Origin: Liriodendron chinense
Taxonomy: Eukaryota > Streptophyta > Magnoliopsida > Magnoliales > Magnoliaceae
DNA: 64,000 nt
Direction: 5' to 3'
NCBI GenBank assembly: GCA_003013855.2
Contig: PVNU02002828.1
Span: forward strand, 268,501-332,500
Position numbers and translations under genes: made by a program. The notes beneath the pieces are model-generated. The model was not told where the DNA came from. It saw only the letters and a program-made list of their open reading frames with translations, and made no database searches. Shown piece by piece: positions 44,096-55,899 of this stretch (the first letter of the stretch is position 1; each line of letters starts with the position of its first letter).

Positions 44096-45498
44096 GTGTT
44101 TATGTGCGTGTCAATGACTATTTTCCCTATGTAATGATGATATATGCATGTTGTTTTAATGTGGACAACATAAGGTGCTTCGGTATACTATGCAAAATAG
44201 TAGGGCACGATGCATGCACGCAAACGATAAGTGACCACCCATGGGAGAATATACATATTTGTTATGTTCGGGATTTGAACACAAGACCTTCTTCTTTGAT
44301 ACCATATCAAACAACCACTTTCTCTAAAAGCTCAAGTTGTTAGAGGATGGGGTATCCATGTATATCGAGGGACTTCAACATATAGATCATTTGTTTACCC
44401 AGAAAATCCCATGTGTTGATCATGAGTACGATAATTCCTTGATCAATCATGATGAGTGTAGAGAGCCACACATGTCGTGGGACCATTAACATAGGGCAAA
44501 AGATCGATTCCAGTCTTGCTATTTCTCTTGGGCGACCAATTTGTTTTTATTGCTCACTATCTAATCTTAAGTCGGCTTGTATGGATTCATTTAAGGAACA
44601 CTTCGAGTCTGGTTAAGGATCAGATTGCGAAGATGAATTAGAAAAGATAGTAAATGATTGTAAGATTTATCTCAGGCGTCGAAACGAATAGATTGAAAAT
44701 TTTTAATTGTGAATAATTTAGAAAATGATTTATATATTACATATGAGAAAAGCTCCATTATTCTAAGAGCAGTACATGTTATAATGCTCCTAGTTGCATT
44801 AGTACACTTCGATAATCCAAGCCATCGATCCAAATGGCTGATAAAGTCCAATGCACATTCAGTGGGCCACCATATAAACATTAATACCAATGCGACCAAT
44901 ATTAACTATTCGATCATTTGCTTTTAACATAGACGATCAAGATTGGTAGTCTATGAAAAGAACTTTGGACTTGATTGACACATGTACGGTGTAGATGTCC
45001 CACTAATAATTAATGCTCCACACGTGAGACATGTCCGTTGGGGAAGACCACGTACAAACCATTCTGGTTAATCAAGCTACCGTACTAGCAGCTAGCTGTA
45101 GATGAGAAAAGAAAAGAAAAGAAAAATTGCAACTGGCTGTGTGTGGGGCCCACCATGGTGTGTGTGTGTGTGTATGTCATCCAATCCATCCAACATGGTT
45201 TTCCTATCATGGAAATAGAATGTCCCAAAAATCATCCCATTTATAAATGTCCTTGGATTTTTAAAATTAGCGGTGTCGATGCGTGGGGGCCCAATTGTTG
45301 AGTTTTTGGGCTGGGCTCATCATCTGCTGAGACTGGGTCTAGACTACTAGGTCCATTGAACCGAGTCCGATTCGGCTCCGTTGGCAATCCACCCAGTTGC
45401 TTGGGTGGGCCTGGGCCATTATAATAATCAGGTGTGTTACATACCATTGATATACATGTAGAAAGAGCTTAGTGGGCTGGCTTGCGCTCGATGAACTT
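44096..45498. other. Intergenic, no gene seen
   Basis: There is a short (GT)n at 45,162-45,173 and an AAAAG repeat at about 45,108-45,126. No coding exon was recognised. Confidence 0.4.
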
Positions 45499-45501
45499 TT
45501 A

Positions 45502-46584
45502 GGGCCCGTTTGGATACCACTAAATAAGTTGCTTTTCTTGCTGATGGCAGCACTTAAGTAACTTATTTGAGATAAGTTAGTTTGGTTAATAAATAATGAT
45601 CATTACTTATTTGCTTAAAATCAGCTAAGTATTTCAGCATTTTTATTTTGCTTTTTTACTTTTTCACCACCGGCTAAAACAAGAGGTGCTCGTCCATAGC
45701 TGTAAACAATGCTGATTTTCATGGCAACTGCCAAGCTCACGTTGACCATCCAGCTTGCTGGGCCCACTATGATATATTTGATCCGCACCGTCCATCTAGT
45801 TTGGAAGTGAGTGGGACTAGCATGTGAGGCATATCTAAACCTCAGGTGGACCCCACATCAGGAAGCAACAGTGATAATAATGACACAGTTGAAACCTCCA
45901 TAGCCCAGCATGATGTGTTTTACTCATGCCATTCATTTGTTTTTCCAATTAGTTTTGAGTAGCCCACTGGGTAGTGGGACCACATGCTGTGTACATGAAA
46001 TCCACACCGTCCACCCTTGTTGGTCCATCCCAAAAATGAAACAGAATCCAATCTCAAATAGACTGCACCTCAGGAAAAAGTGGGCATTGACGCCAACCAT
46101 TGGTATGCCCTAATGATTAGTGGTCCATATCCAAGGCGAACCCTGCATGATGGATGACCCACAGCAGAGGTGGGCCCCATAGTTTGGGACAATCCACGTT
46201 AAAAGTAGCTCCACATGATGGGCAGTGGATATTGATGGTGGGCCCACTTGATGATGACCAACATCAAAGGTAGGCCCTACATAAAGAATAGGTGCAAATG
46301 GCCCACATCCAAGGTGTGCCCCACGTGATATACTGCCCACATCAAAGACGGGGCCCACATAACGAACAATCCACACTAAAGGTTGGCCCCAAATGATGGA
46401 TGGTGGATGTGCAAGGACCAAGCAGTCTTGAGGAATGATGTTGTAAACAAACATGCTTTTCTACTTTTTGGTAGATAAGCATAATGTTTACCAAACTTAC
46501 TTATTTGCTAATTAAGTAGAAACCAAAATAAGTTACTTATCTGATAAGTAGCTTATCTTAAGTAACTTACAATCCAAAAGGCCC
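45502..46584. mobile_element. PIF/Harbinger-type element, 1.08 kb, no transposase
   Basis: It starts GGGCCCGTTTGGATACCACT and ends AATCCAAAAGGCCC, with subterminal AAATAAGTTGCTT / AAGTAACTTA pairs. It is flanked by the 3-bp duplication TTA (45,499-45,501 and 46,585-46,587). The interior (45,750-46,430) is filled by a partial snap-back repeat and a GGGCCCAC-rich minisatellite. A related left end with the same ATTTGGATACCACCAAATAA phrase is at 61,680. Confidence 0.82.
46125..46410. repeat. Degenerate 35-45 bp minisatellite
   Basis: Repeats of CCCACATCAAAGGTGGGCCC type alternate with ATGATGGA or TAATGATG-like spacers, about seven loosely conserved units, for example near 46,155, 46,255, 46,300, 46,325 and 46,375. 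Confidence 0.65.
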
Positions 46585-46587
46585 TTA

Positions 46588-48305
46588 ATTGCGTTGAGCT
46601 CAGGGCCAAGACTGTTGTCATTTCTATTTAAAATTCAATCAAGCCCACGAATTTATTCCCGTCCTTAGATCAACGTGGGACACAAGTAAAATGGAGATGG
46701 CCCACTATAGATCTTTCCAAACATGAAACATGAACGTATGGTGGAGAAGGCCCAGTAAAGACCATTCTAGTTAGGTCAACTAAGGAATATTTCCTCTTCA
46801 AATTGAATTCAGATGTTCCACATGATTACATGAGATATTCCACTACAAACCCATTCTACATTTGAAACATTTATGAGAGATGGCACAGTACAATGTACAA
46901 GCCAACCCATCATACTTTGAATGTATTAATTCCTCTTAAAACAAAATGGGCCCCACCATTTTTGAACGATCATCGGTCAACGTCAACGGTTGATCTCCCC
47001 CATGAGTACAAATCATGTGAGTAGTCTACGTTCGACCGGTAGTCGTCGATGGACATGTTGGTTCGGGTTGGGTCGTGTTAGCCTACGCCTGACCCGTCTA
47101 CTAAATGGGCTAAGAATTCTGGCACAAACCTAACCGGTGGCCCGACCTAACTAACTGAAAATTCATTAAGCCCAAGCCCAACAAGACAACGATTAGACCC
47201 ACATGTACAACTTAGGTGTAAGAATGTAACATCCGGCTAAGGGCCTGTTTGGACGACTACCAAATCCAGGGTTCAGTAATGACAGTCAATGGTCCGTCCA
47301 TTTACTTAAATGGGCCACATCTCTTGCCGGCGCTCTATCTCTCCCCTGAATAGGGGATGACACTGACTCATGGTATTGAAAACTGGGTCCAAGTCGGCTC
47401 ACCTGAGTCGCATCAGACTCGTCCTGAGTCAGAAAACCATGGGTTGGACCGGCCTCTTCCACAACTTAGGCCCACCACATTGTCTATGTGAAATCCACTC
47501 CTTGATTCTAGGCAATGAGATCATAAATCATCCAGATCCACAGCTCAGGTGGGCCACATAAAAGGAAACAATGTAGTTGGATGCCAAACATAGGTTTGTT
47601 TGCGGGGTTACCATGATGTGTCTTTTAATCAAAGCCGTTCATCAGGCGTGACTCATCCAAATGAGGGAGATATACAAAAATAATCCTGATCCATAACTCA
47701 GGATGGCCACAACCAATGAATTAAGAGGTTTCGAGGCAATTTTACATTGTTGCCATTACTGTGGCCCATCTGAGTTGTATATTGGGATGATATTTTGTAT
47801 GTAGGGTGAACGTAAGGTTGTCTATCATTCTAGTTGGGGGTGCAGTTCGATCCATTTAATAATCGGGTTGGAATTTTGGACCGAGTCTCAACTCATTAAA
47901 ATTCGGGTCAAGTCTGAGTCAGCTCAAAGTAAAGAATAGCCGGCCATTGTTTTAATGGGTCGGATCTAGGGTCTTCCTAGACCTAAACCCAACGCGTTTA
48001 TCACATTAGTCGGATTTGGGTCGAGTTTAAGTTGGGTGCAGAAATTACAATTTGCTTTTCACACAAATAATGTTATATGACATTCAATTAATGGTAGCTA
48101 TCAATTTTGATGGTCAAATACAAGACACCAAATTGTCTAATTCAACATGTATATTCAAGTATTTAGGGTAGTTCGCTAGTGTAATTTTTAGTATATTCCA
48201 CATCCCACATGATTCATATTGTTACAAGCAATGTATTGGGTTAAAACATTTAAAAGAAAGAAAAAAAAAGAGAGAAAGAAGTGATGAACTATTGTTATTG
48301 TGATT
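46588..48305. other. Intergenic with GGTT-rich hAT-like fragments, no gene seen
   Basis: 47,055-47,170 (GGTTCGGGTTGGGTCGTGTT) and 47,840-48,035 (GGGGTGCAGTTCGATCCATT ... AAGTTGGGTGCAGAAAT) resemble ends of the hAT-like family. 47,245-47,270 has a GGGCCTGTTTGGACGACTAC end typical of a PIF MITE without its partner. Confidence 0.35.
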
Positions 48306-48491
48306 TTAGTGATGTAGGACAAAGTCGAGGAAAATAACATGGACAACTCTAATGAAAGGAAGCCAAGTTTGGGAGTTCAATTCAAGGGTCTAACTCGCAC
48401 TCTAGCTTTTGTTGATTGTAATTTTGTGACCAGTCATCTATTTTGCACCGTAATATGTCATGGGAAGCTAAACAAGCCTTGTATGGTGGCA

Positions 48492-48584
<93 letters not shown>

Positions 48585-49085
48585 TAGGTCATTTTTAGGG
48601 TTAATTGAGTTTAAAGTTAAAATTTATTATTTTTAGTAAGTTATGATTTTATTAATTTTAGGGTATATAGGATCCTGAAATAGCTTAAAATCATTATTTA
48701 AATCATCAGAAAGAGTTTAAGTTAGTTTAAAATTAGTCTAGTATTGTTAGTACGATTTCTACTTAAAAAAGTTTACTAATTTAAGAAAGTTATAGAAATA
48801 GGATTTTGGGCTTATAATCATATTAAGGGTCTTTGTAAATAGACTTTATTAAAATTTTCATCAATAACAATACTTTTATTTTTCGATTTTTAGAGATTTT
48901 TCTTATTGTGGATTCAAGGGCTATACTTTAGAAGAAGGCAGTAATATCTTCTCTTTTATCTATGCACTCATTAGTTGGTGCCGAAGTAAAAAAAGACGCG
49001 CTATAAAGACAGGCATTGCGATGTGTGACTTTCATTATATACTCGATAACAAGTTTAATTTTTTAAGTGGAGAGGTTTGATGTAG
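48306..49085 (+). repeat. AT-rich retrotransposon-like repeat, copy 1
   Basis: Order of phrases: GATGTAGGACAAAGTCGAGG, AATGAAAGGAAGCCAAGTTT, GGGTCTAACTCGCACTCTAG, the (TA)n run, TTATTATTTTTAGTAAGTTA, GACTTTATTAAAATTTTCAT, and TTCTTATTGTGGATTCAAGG. Copies 2 and 3 follow the same order, so this is a retrotransposon LTR or leader family rather than a gene. Confidence 0.65.
48494..48579. repeat. (TA)43 microsatellite
   Basis: This is an uninterrupted AT/TA run of 86 nt, which can extrude as a cruciform and is likely polymorphic. Confidence 0.97.
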
Positions 49086-50400
49086 GATAAGGTCAAAGAA
49101 AATCACATGAAAAGTTATGATCAAATAAAATTGGGCTAGAATGTTCAATCCAAGGGTCTAGTGCACTCTATGACATTTGATGGCCATAAATGTGTGATTC
49201 AATATCCTTTTCAAACACATAATGTTATTGGAAGCTATCAACAAACTCTACATGGTGACCATTGCCAAGGGCCATTGGCCCCAAATGGCTTTTCAAAAGT
49301 AAGTCATTGTTAAGGCTGCACATCTGTCGGGTTAACCCGCTCGACCCGACCCAATAGAAACCTGATCCGTCCCAACCTGGTAGAGAAAATGGTCCGGTCC
49401 CGGGTGAATGCGGCTGGACCGTTTTTAATTTAGGTACGGTTTAGGATACATGCCAAACCCGCCTGACCCGACCTATACTTTGACCCCTGTATACCCGACC
49501 TATTTCACCCGACCCAAACTGTCTTGGAAATTGGAACTTTGGATGGTAACTTCCAAGTAGAAAGATCTTGCATATCTCATCCTACTTCCTAGGTACGTAC
49601 CAAAGTAAGTTTCTCTCATGTGGGAAACCTCTTAATGTATCTAAAATCCAGATCGTCTATTAGTCACACCGAGATATTTTTTTGAGAAATCCACCCCATG
49701 CATCTGTTTAGTCTTAACCCGACTTGGCTTGACCAAGCCCGATTCAACATATAAGGTTGGGTAGGGTTAGGGTTGACCCTTTTGCAAGTAGGGTAGGGTT
49801 AGGTTTGGGTTAGCCCAACCTGGTTACAACCCAGACTAAAACTCGAACCTTTAAAATATGTTTAGGTTTGATCCAAGATTGGGCCCAACTCGACCCATGT
49901 GCAAGCCTAGTCATTTTATGAGTTAATTTTGAGTTTAACATTAAAATTTATTGTTTTTACAGTTTTGCTATTTTTTTTAAAAATTTTAGGATTTGGAATG
50001 GCTTAAAGTCTTCATTCAAGTCATGAAAAAAGTTTGAATAAGTTTAGAATTTATTTACTGTTTTTAGTAAGTTTATTATTTGAAAAAGTTACAAATTTAA
50101 GTTTTGAAACTTGTGTAAGTTATATTAAATAACTTTATAAACTAATTTATTCAGACTTTTCACTAATAATATCACTTTATTTCCTGTTTTATTTTAGATA
50201 TTTATTTCTCATTGTGGATTTAAAGGCTACTCTTGAGAAGAAGACACACCCACTATGTTAGCGGGTGTTGAAGTAAAAAAGAAGACCCCCTTTAAAAGTG
50301 GATCATTAGGATGTGCCACTTCCATTATAAAGTGACAAGTTTAATTTTTCAAGTAAAGGTGTTTGATGTTGGATAAAGTTAAGGAAAACAACTAGAATCA
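49086..50400 (+). repeat. AT-rich retrotransposon-like repeat, copy 2, with hAT insert
   Basis: This copy starts GGATAAGGTCAAAGAAAATC, contains GGGTCTAGTGCACTCTATGA and TTTTTAGTAAGTTTATTATT, and ends near CTCATTGTGGATTTAAAGGC and a third GATGTTGGATAAAGTTAAGG. It is interrupted by the hAT MITE at 49,311-49,909. Confidence 0.65.
49311..49909 (+). mobile_element. hAT MITE with 8-bp target duplication
   Basis: It starts TAAGGCTGCACATCTGTCGG and ends CGACCCATGTGCAAGCCTA. The flanks are GTCATTGT (49,303-49,310) and GTCATTTT (49,910-49,917). The unoccupied equivalent in copy 3 (about 50,775-50,800, AGGTCGCTTTAGGAGTTAAT) runs straight through. It is 599 bp and non-coding, with many CCCGACC/GGTTGGG phrases. 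Confidence 0.8.
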
Positions 50401-50416
50401 AATTAGTTCAATCTAA

Positions 50417-50584
50417 CACCCAGGTCCATAGCTCAGGTGGCAAATTGAGTGAAGATAGCCTCGTTTCAACACTGAGGTCATGGTATTGATTCCCATAATG
50501 GGGGTGGCTAACATTGTGATGTGACTAATAGGGGTGGGTGGGTGTACTAACAACGGGGTGTCTGAACTAACCCTTCAACAGAAG

Positions 50585-50613
<29 letters not shown>
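50417..50613 (+). mobile_element. tRNA-derived SINE with 14-bp target duplication
   Basis: It starts CACCCAGGTCCATAGCTCAG and has A-box TAGCTCAGGTGG and B-box-like GGTATTGATTCCC. It ends in about 29 A residues. TTAGTTCAATCTAA (50,403-50,416) and TTAGTTTGATCTAA (50,615-50,628) are a 14-bp duplication with two differences. It inserted in copy 3 of the AT-rich repeat. Confidence 0.88.
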
Positions 50614-50615
<2 letters not shown>

Positions 50616-50846
50616 TAGTTTGATCTAATGGTTTAATGCATGCTATACCATTTGGCAGCCGTAACTTTGTAATTGATTATTCATTTTGGGCGTATAATAT
50701 GCTGTTGTAAATCTATTTATAAGCTTTACATGGTGACAATTGCCAAATGCCACTAGCCCCAAATGGTTTTGCAAAACATAGGTCGCTTTAGGAGTTAATT
50801 TTGAGTTTAACTTAAGAATTTACCATTTCTAGTAAGTTACAATTTT

Positions 50847-50970
<124 letters not shown>

Positions 50971-51381
50971 CAACCGCGCACCTTAGGTGAAAACTCATGT
51001 GCACCTTTGAACTTATGTCATGGGCACATAATTCGAATGGTCCATGTGATTCGGCACCCCATGAAACCCTTAAGGCCCAAATTTTAGCCTAATCCAAAAC
51101 TCTGGTGGGCCATAGCAAAGGGAGAGGCAAATCAAGGTAGGAAGTTGTTTCCCTTTGGATATGTCCCATCAAAGTTTTAGATCAGGCTAAAAGTTGAGCT
51201 CTGAGGGTTTCATGGGGTTCCACCTCACATGGGCCATTCGGATTTTGTGCCCATGACACGTGTGCAAAGGTGTGCACGAGTTCTCACCTAAGAAGGTGCG
51301 CAGGTGATCATCTCTCTTTCTCTACGGGCATGTTTAGAGAGTCTTGGAACAACTTTAAGTCATTATTTGAGTCATGAAAAA

Positions 51382-51813
51382 GTATTTAAATTTAGAATTT
51401 ATTTAGTATTTGAGAGAGTTATAAATTTAGAGTTCATGACTTACAAAAGTCGTATTAAAGGATTTTATAAATCGACTTTATTCACACTTTTCATCAACAA
51501 TATTACTTTATTATTGTTTTTTAGAGTATTTAAATTTAGAATTTATTTACTATTTGAGAAAGGTATAAATTTAAAGTTCATTACTTACAAAAGTCATATT
51601 AAAGGATTTTATAAATTGACTTTATTCAAACTTTTCATCAACAATATTACTTTATTATTGTTTTTCAGAGTATTTAAATTTAGAATTTATTTACTATTTG
51701 AGAAAGGTATAAATTTAAAGTTCATGACTTACAAAAGTCATATTAAAGGATTTTATAAATTGACTTTATTCAAACTTTTCATCAACAATATTACTTTATT
51801 CTTGGGTTTTAGA
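51382..51813 (+). repeat. 144-bp tandem repeat, three copies
   Basis: GTATTTAAATTTAGAATTTA begins at 51,382, 51,526 and 51,670. The last two copies are almost identical. Because 144 is divisible by three, a frame through the array reads a 48-residue repeated hydrophobic peptide, which I judge incidental. Confidence 0.92.
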
Positions 51814-51950
51814 GATTTGTCTTCGTGTGGATGAAGGGTTACCACTGAGAAAAAGATGGTGATCTCCTCTTTTACGCACACACCTACTACGTTGTATATA
51901 AAAAGAAAAAGAAAAACACATCAATGCAATTAACTACTTTTTCTTGGATT

Positions 51951-54880
51951 TGAGTTAGCTTGAGGATCCGATTGCATTCGGGTTAGGTACATTTTACTAT
52001 GACCTATGACCCAAGTTGAGCTCATTTAAAAACTAGGTCCAGGTCGAGTTGGACCAGGTTGGTTTTGAGAGGACCCAGACCCAATGCATTTAATAATCCA
52101 AGTTGAACTTTAGACCCAAACCTGCCCTTGGATCTAAACCAACTAATTTTTCAGGTCAGATCCAGTAACCAATGGGTCCACTCATCTCAGGTTGATTTTG
52201 AGAGGACCCAGACCCAATGCATTTAATAATCCAGTTCTTTTAGTTTTGGACCCAGACCTTTACATGGTGTCCAAGCTAACGTGTGTCATGCCATTTCCAA
52301 GCAACTCATCGAGTGGGCCCCACCCTGTAGATTGTGTGGACCAAATACCAGCCAGTCCACTCATCGGATTGACCACGTGTAAATTGAAATGTACAAGAAT
52401 CTGATTATTCTTTGCTGTTACTCATGAGGAACATGTGTGGCCTACCTGAAGCATGTACGGGCTGGATATTTTAGGAAAGCAGGTTCACATGAGGCCCACT
52501 TGTGGATTTTGGATCTCACACATGTGGCAAGCATTGTCACGTGCGCATGCGTGTGAAGGTGCACGAGGAGTGAATTGTAGACTAGCTTTTGGCTTGAATT
52601 CAATTCAAGGATCCACGTTTTTGGGGGCTGCCTTCTTTAAAGAATTCGGTCCGAAATATCTCATTTATCTAAAATAGAGATGATTTTAATCCAATTCACG
52701 GTTCTGATCAACATTAAGTGTGACCACTGTTGTTGTTCAATGAGGCATGAGGCCACATGTGTTGTGTTTCTTGTCTGTACTTGGTCAAACGTATGCAAAT
52801 GGAAATAGTGCCATGCCTGTCATAATCATATCCGACTTGAATTTGATTGAATGCTTGCGACCCTAAGCATCAAATTAATATTAGAATTGAGAAACTTGAT
52901 CTAACTGTTCAACCACCGGCCAATGTTCCAGTGATTAGGCAATTTGAGAAGGGGTGAGTTAATCCTTCAACGGGATCTTCTTGCTTTGCGTTAAGGACTT
53001 TTCTTTCAGTAGTGATCGTGCTTCTTAAGTTTCTTAATAATATGGTGATGAACGAATAAAATTAAAAACTTGGATCGTGATTTTAGTGGTTTATAAGTAA
53101 GATCAGTACAATCAGTAAATAAAATTAAATTAAGCAAAGAAAATAAAGAAAATTACCTATGACTACCTATATGGACATAACAACTGTGGGGTATAGTTCG
53201 CAGGACGTGACTGGTGATCTACCAAATATGGATCGATGATCGGCGGGATCTGATGTAGAACGGGTCGCTGACTATTTCATGGCCCAGATGGAGCAAAAGA
53301 AGACCGGTCGGGGTCGAAAGTGATCCGGACTGTCAGGACCGTAAATCGGTCATATCTCACAATTCGGAATGAGTTACGAGACGTATAATATATCAATTTA
53401 GGGTAGCTCGAGCTACTTTAGCCAACCAACCCTGCTATGCCGGGTTGCCCAAGCCGAAATCGCGAGAATCGACAGTATCGACGGTCATTAGGCTAGTTTA
53501 TTTTCAATTTTACTATTTATAGTAAGTTTTAATTCGATCATAACTTTGCATCTGTAGGGTTTTAGAGTTAGTGCCCAACATGAAAATGGCTTAAAATATT
53601 TCGTAGAACAACATGGTTGAGGCCGTTTGATAACTTTCTATTTTTTGCCGAAAACCAAGAGTTCTAGTAGGATTGAACGACTTCTATAAATAGTAAGTTT
53701 ACTATTTATAGTAAGTTGCGTTTTCTAGGAGTTTAAGTTGGAGTTGGAGTCTGATACTTTGCATAGGGTTTAGTTTCTTATTTATATGCATTGTAATTTC
53801 GTTTTCATTCATTCAATCTTCAATAAACAATTATTTAGAATTAAATTCCTCTTTTTTATCTTTTCTTTCTTCTCGTGAATTCGAGAAACTATTGGTTAGG
53901 GAGACGGTGATCGACCTACCACGTCCTCCCTGCATCACAATAATGGAGGTCATGGATATTTAACCCACTCATATGTGTACTGCAGTAATGATGTTTAGTA
54001 GTAGCAGATTTAAGTTAAACTAAGAATTTTAAACTTATTGCGACGTGGTTGGACAAAGTTAGAATATTTAAGTTAAAATTAGGATAGACAATGTTGCGTC
54101 GTAGAGATTGATTAATTGTGTGTGGACAGGGTTCGAAACTCTTCATCAAACGCTGCTTATATAGACTTAGAAATGCAATGGCCGATCAAGGTTTCTTTGC
54201 TAGTCCACAAGATTTCATTTTCAATCTTCAAAGGTTACTCGGCTGTATTCTAGTTACATGTGAAATCTTTATGCCTTCCATAGTCTTCATGAAAACATTG
54301 GTTATCTCTTGAAAATTTCTTTTTCGTCATGATTATGCGAGATGGCTTTTCTGTGAGTACCTTGGATTACAAAATTTCTAATATTGGTGGAGCTTTATGT
54401 AGCTTGCTGAGTACACTGCTTGGCCACAAATGCCACTTGAGAGACGGTCACACATTCTTTTTGTAGTGTCTCAATTTTCTCAACTGTAAATGTGCATATA
54501 ACTCTGACCCGTTTTAATTTTGATAAGCTATATGTCATCGAATGATGCAGATTGTGAAATATTCTTTAGGCATGAGTGGGATTATGTCCGTTATTTGTAC
54601 ATAGATTCATGGATACCATTAGTGGGCCCCGCTAATTAAAGGTAGTGTCAAGATTGATACTCGAGTGCATCTCCACCATAGATGCAACACACGTGAAGTG
54701 ATCAGGCTGTTCAGATTTTAGTCCTTATTATCCTAACAAATGTGAACCACTCTCTAATTCTTCCTTTCTAATAATCCATTTCTGGGCAATAGGTGGTTAG
54801 AAATGCTTCGACTCCGCTTTCAAGCTATCGCCCATCCCCTGTGGGGTAGATTGACGGTTCCGATTGATGATCTGGATTCT
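51951..54880. other. Intergenic with retrotransposon remnants, no gene seen
   Basis: 52,060-52,130 and 52,190-52,260 share GAGAGGACCCAGACCCAATG and TTTAATAATCCA (a ~130-bp tandem duplication). 53,150-53,960 looks like a degraded LTR, ending with TTCTCGTGAATTCGAGAAAC and CCACGTCCTCCCTGCATCAC. The region otherwise lacks coding exons. Confidence 0.4.
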
Positions 54881-55860
54881 GGAATCAAATGTTACATGTG
54901 AACTCGAATAAGGAATAGAAGTGGTATCAAGACTCTATCATGACATTTAGACAGTCCATTGACCAATCCAAACCGTCCACTGGGTCCAGCAGTAATTCCA
55001 TGGATATATACCATGCAAAAAATCACCCCCCCATCAGACCACTCTAACCATTCGATCAATGGCTTATTAAGACGGTCAAGATCATTAAACAATGAGAAAT
55101 CCAATCGTCAATATCATCCGTTGACTAGTTGGGGCTTATCATGATTCGCTCAGGTGTCTAAAGAATCACTTTTATTAGTCAATCTTAACAATTCCATCAA
55201 TGGCTTGGAAAATGGATGGCTACAGAAGAAAGGCATCTTACCGATGGACCTGATCATCCAATGGAGGTGATCTTTGCATGGTAGCCTATGAAATGTACGT
55301 TGGACTGAACATACCGTCGGGATTGGTTAATTGGATGGTCCAACTATCCCTATCGAGTCGATATCAAACCATGTGATCATGTCCCCTAAAAAAATTGAGC
55401 CGCTTATTCGTTTGAGCTCATCATGAATCACTTTTATCAGACAATCCTGACCGTCGATTCATGTGGAAAACGGATGGCTAGCTATAAGAAGGCATCTTAC
55501 CGATGGACCATCCATTCATGACTCATGTGCCATACAATACCTTGTCATAAGTCCAATCAACAATTTGGGCCATTAATTTTATTCCAGCTCATCATGGACC
55601 ACTTAAGCTTTTAAAGAATCACTACAATCAGAAAATCTTAACCGTCCATTCATAATAATTAAAAAGGACGGTAGAAAAAAAAAAGGCATCATACCAGCAT
55701 ATCAAATCATCCAATCGGGTGGCTATTTTAATGGAAGCCCATAGGAAATAAACTAGACCTAAGGGAGAGTCCTGATTGGTCGATTGGACTGTCCAAGTGT
55801 CCCAATCGAGTCAATGTCAAAAACATGTGATCATGTCCCCTTGTTGATTAATTACGTCGT
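54881..55860 (+). repeat. ~453-bp tandem duplication, diverged
   Basis: GGATTGGTTAATTGGATGGTCC and AACCATGTGATCATGTCCCC near 55,320-55,388 recur as GATTGGTCGATTGGACTGTCC and AACATGTGATCATGTCCCC near 55,774-55,842. AAGGCATCTTACCGATGGAC occurs at 55,228 and 55,492, and in a decayed form near 55,684. Non-coding. Confidence 0.7.
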
Positions 55861-55899
55861 CCGCAGCTATGACTTCGATGACTGTTGTGTGAATGGGAC

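Noticed and set aside
51304..51834. 176-codon open frame with a 48-residue repeated peptide
   Set aside because: It runs through a 144-bp non-coding tandem repeat whose length is a multiple of three. Composition is AT-driven and there is no promoter or domain.
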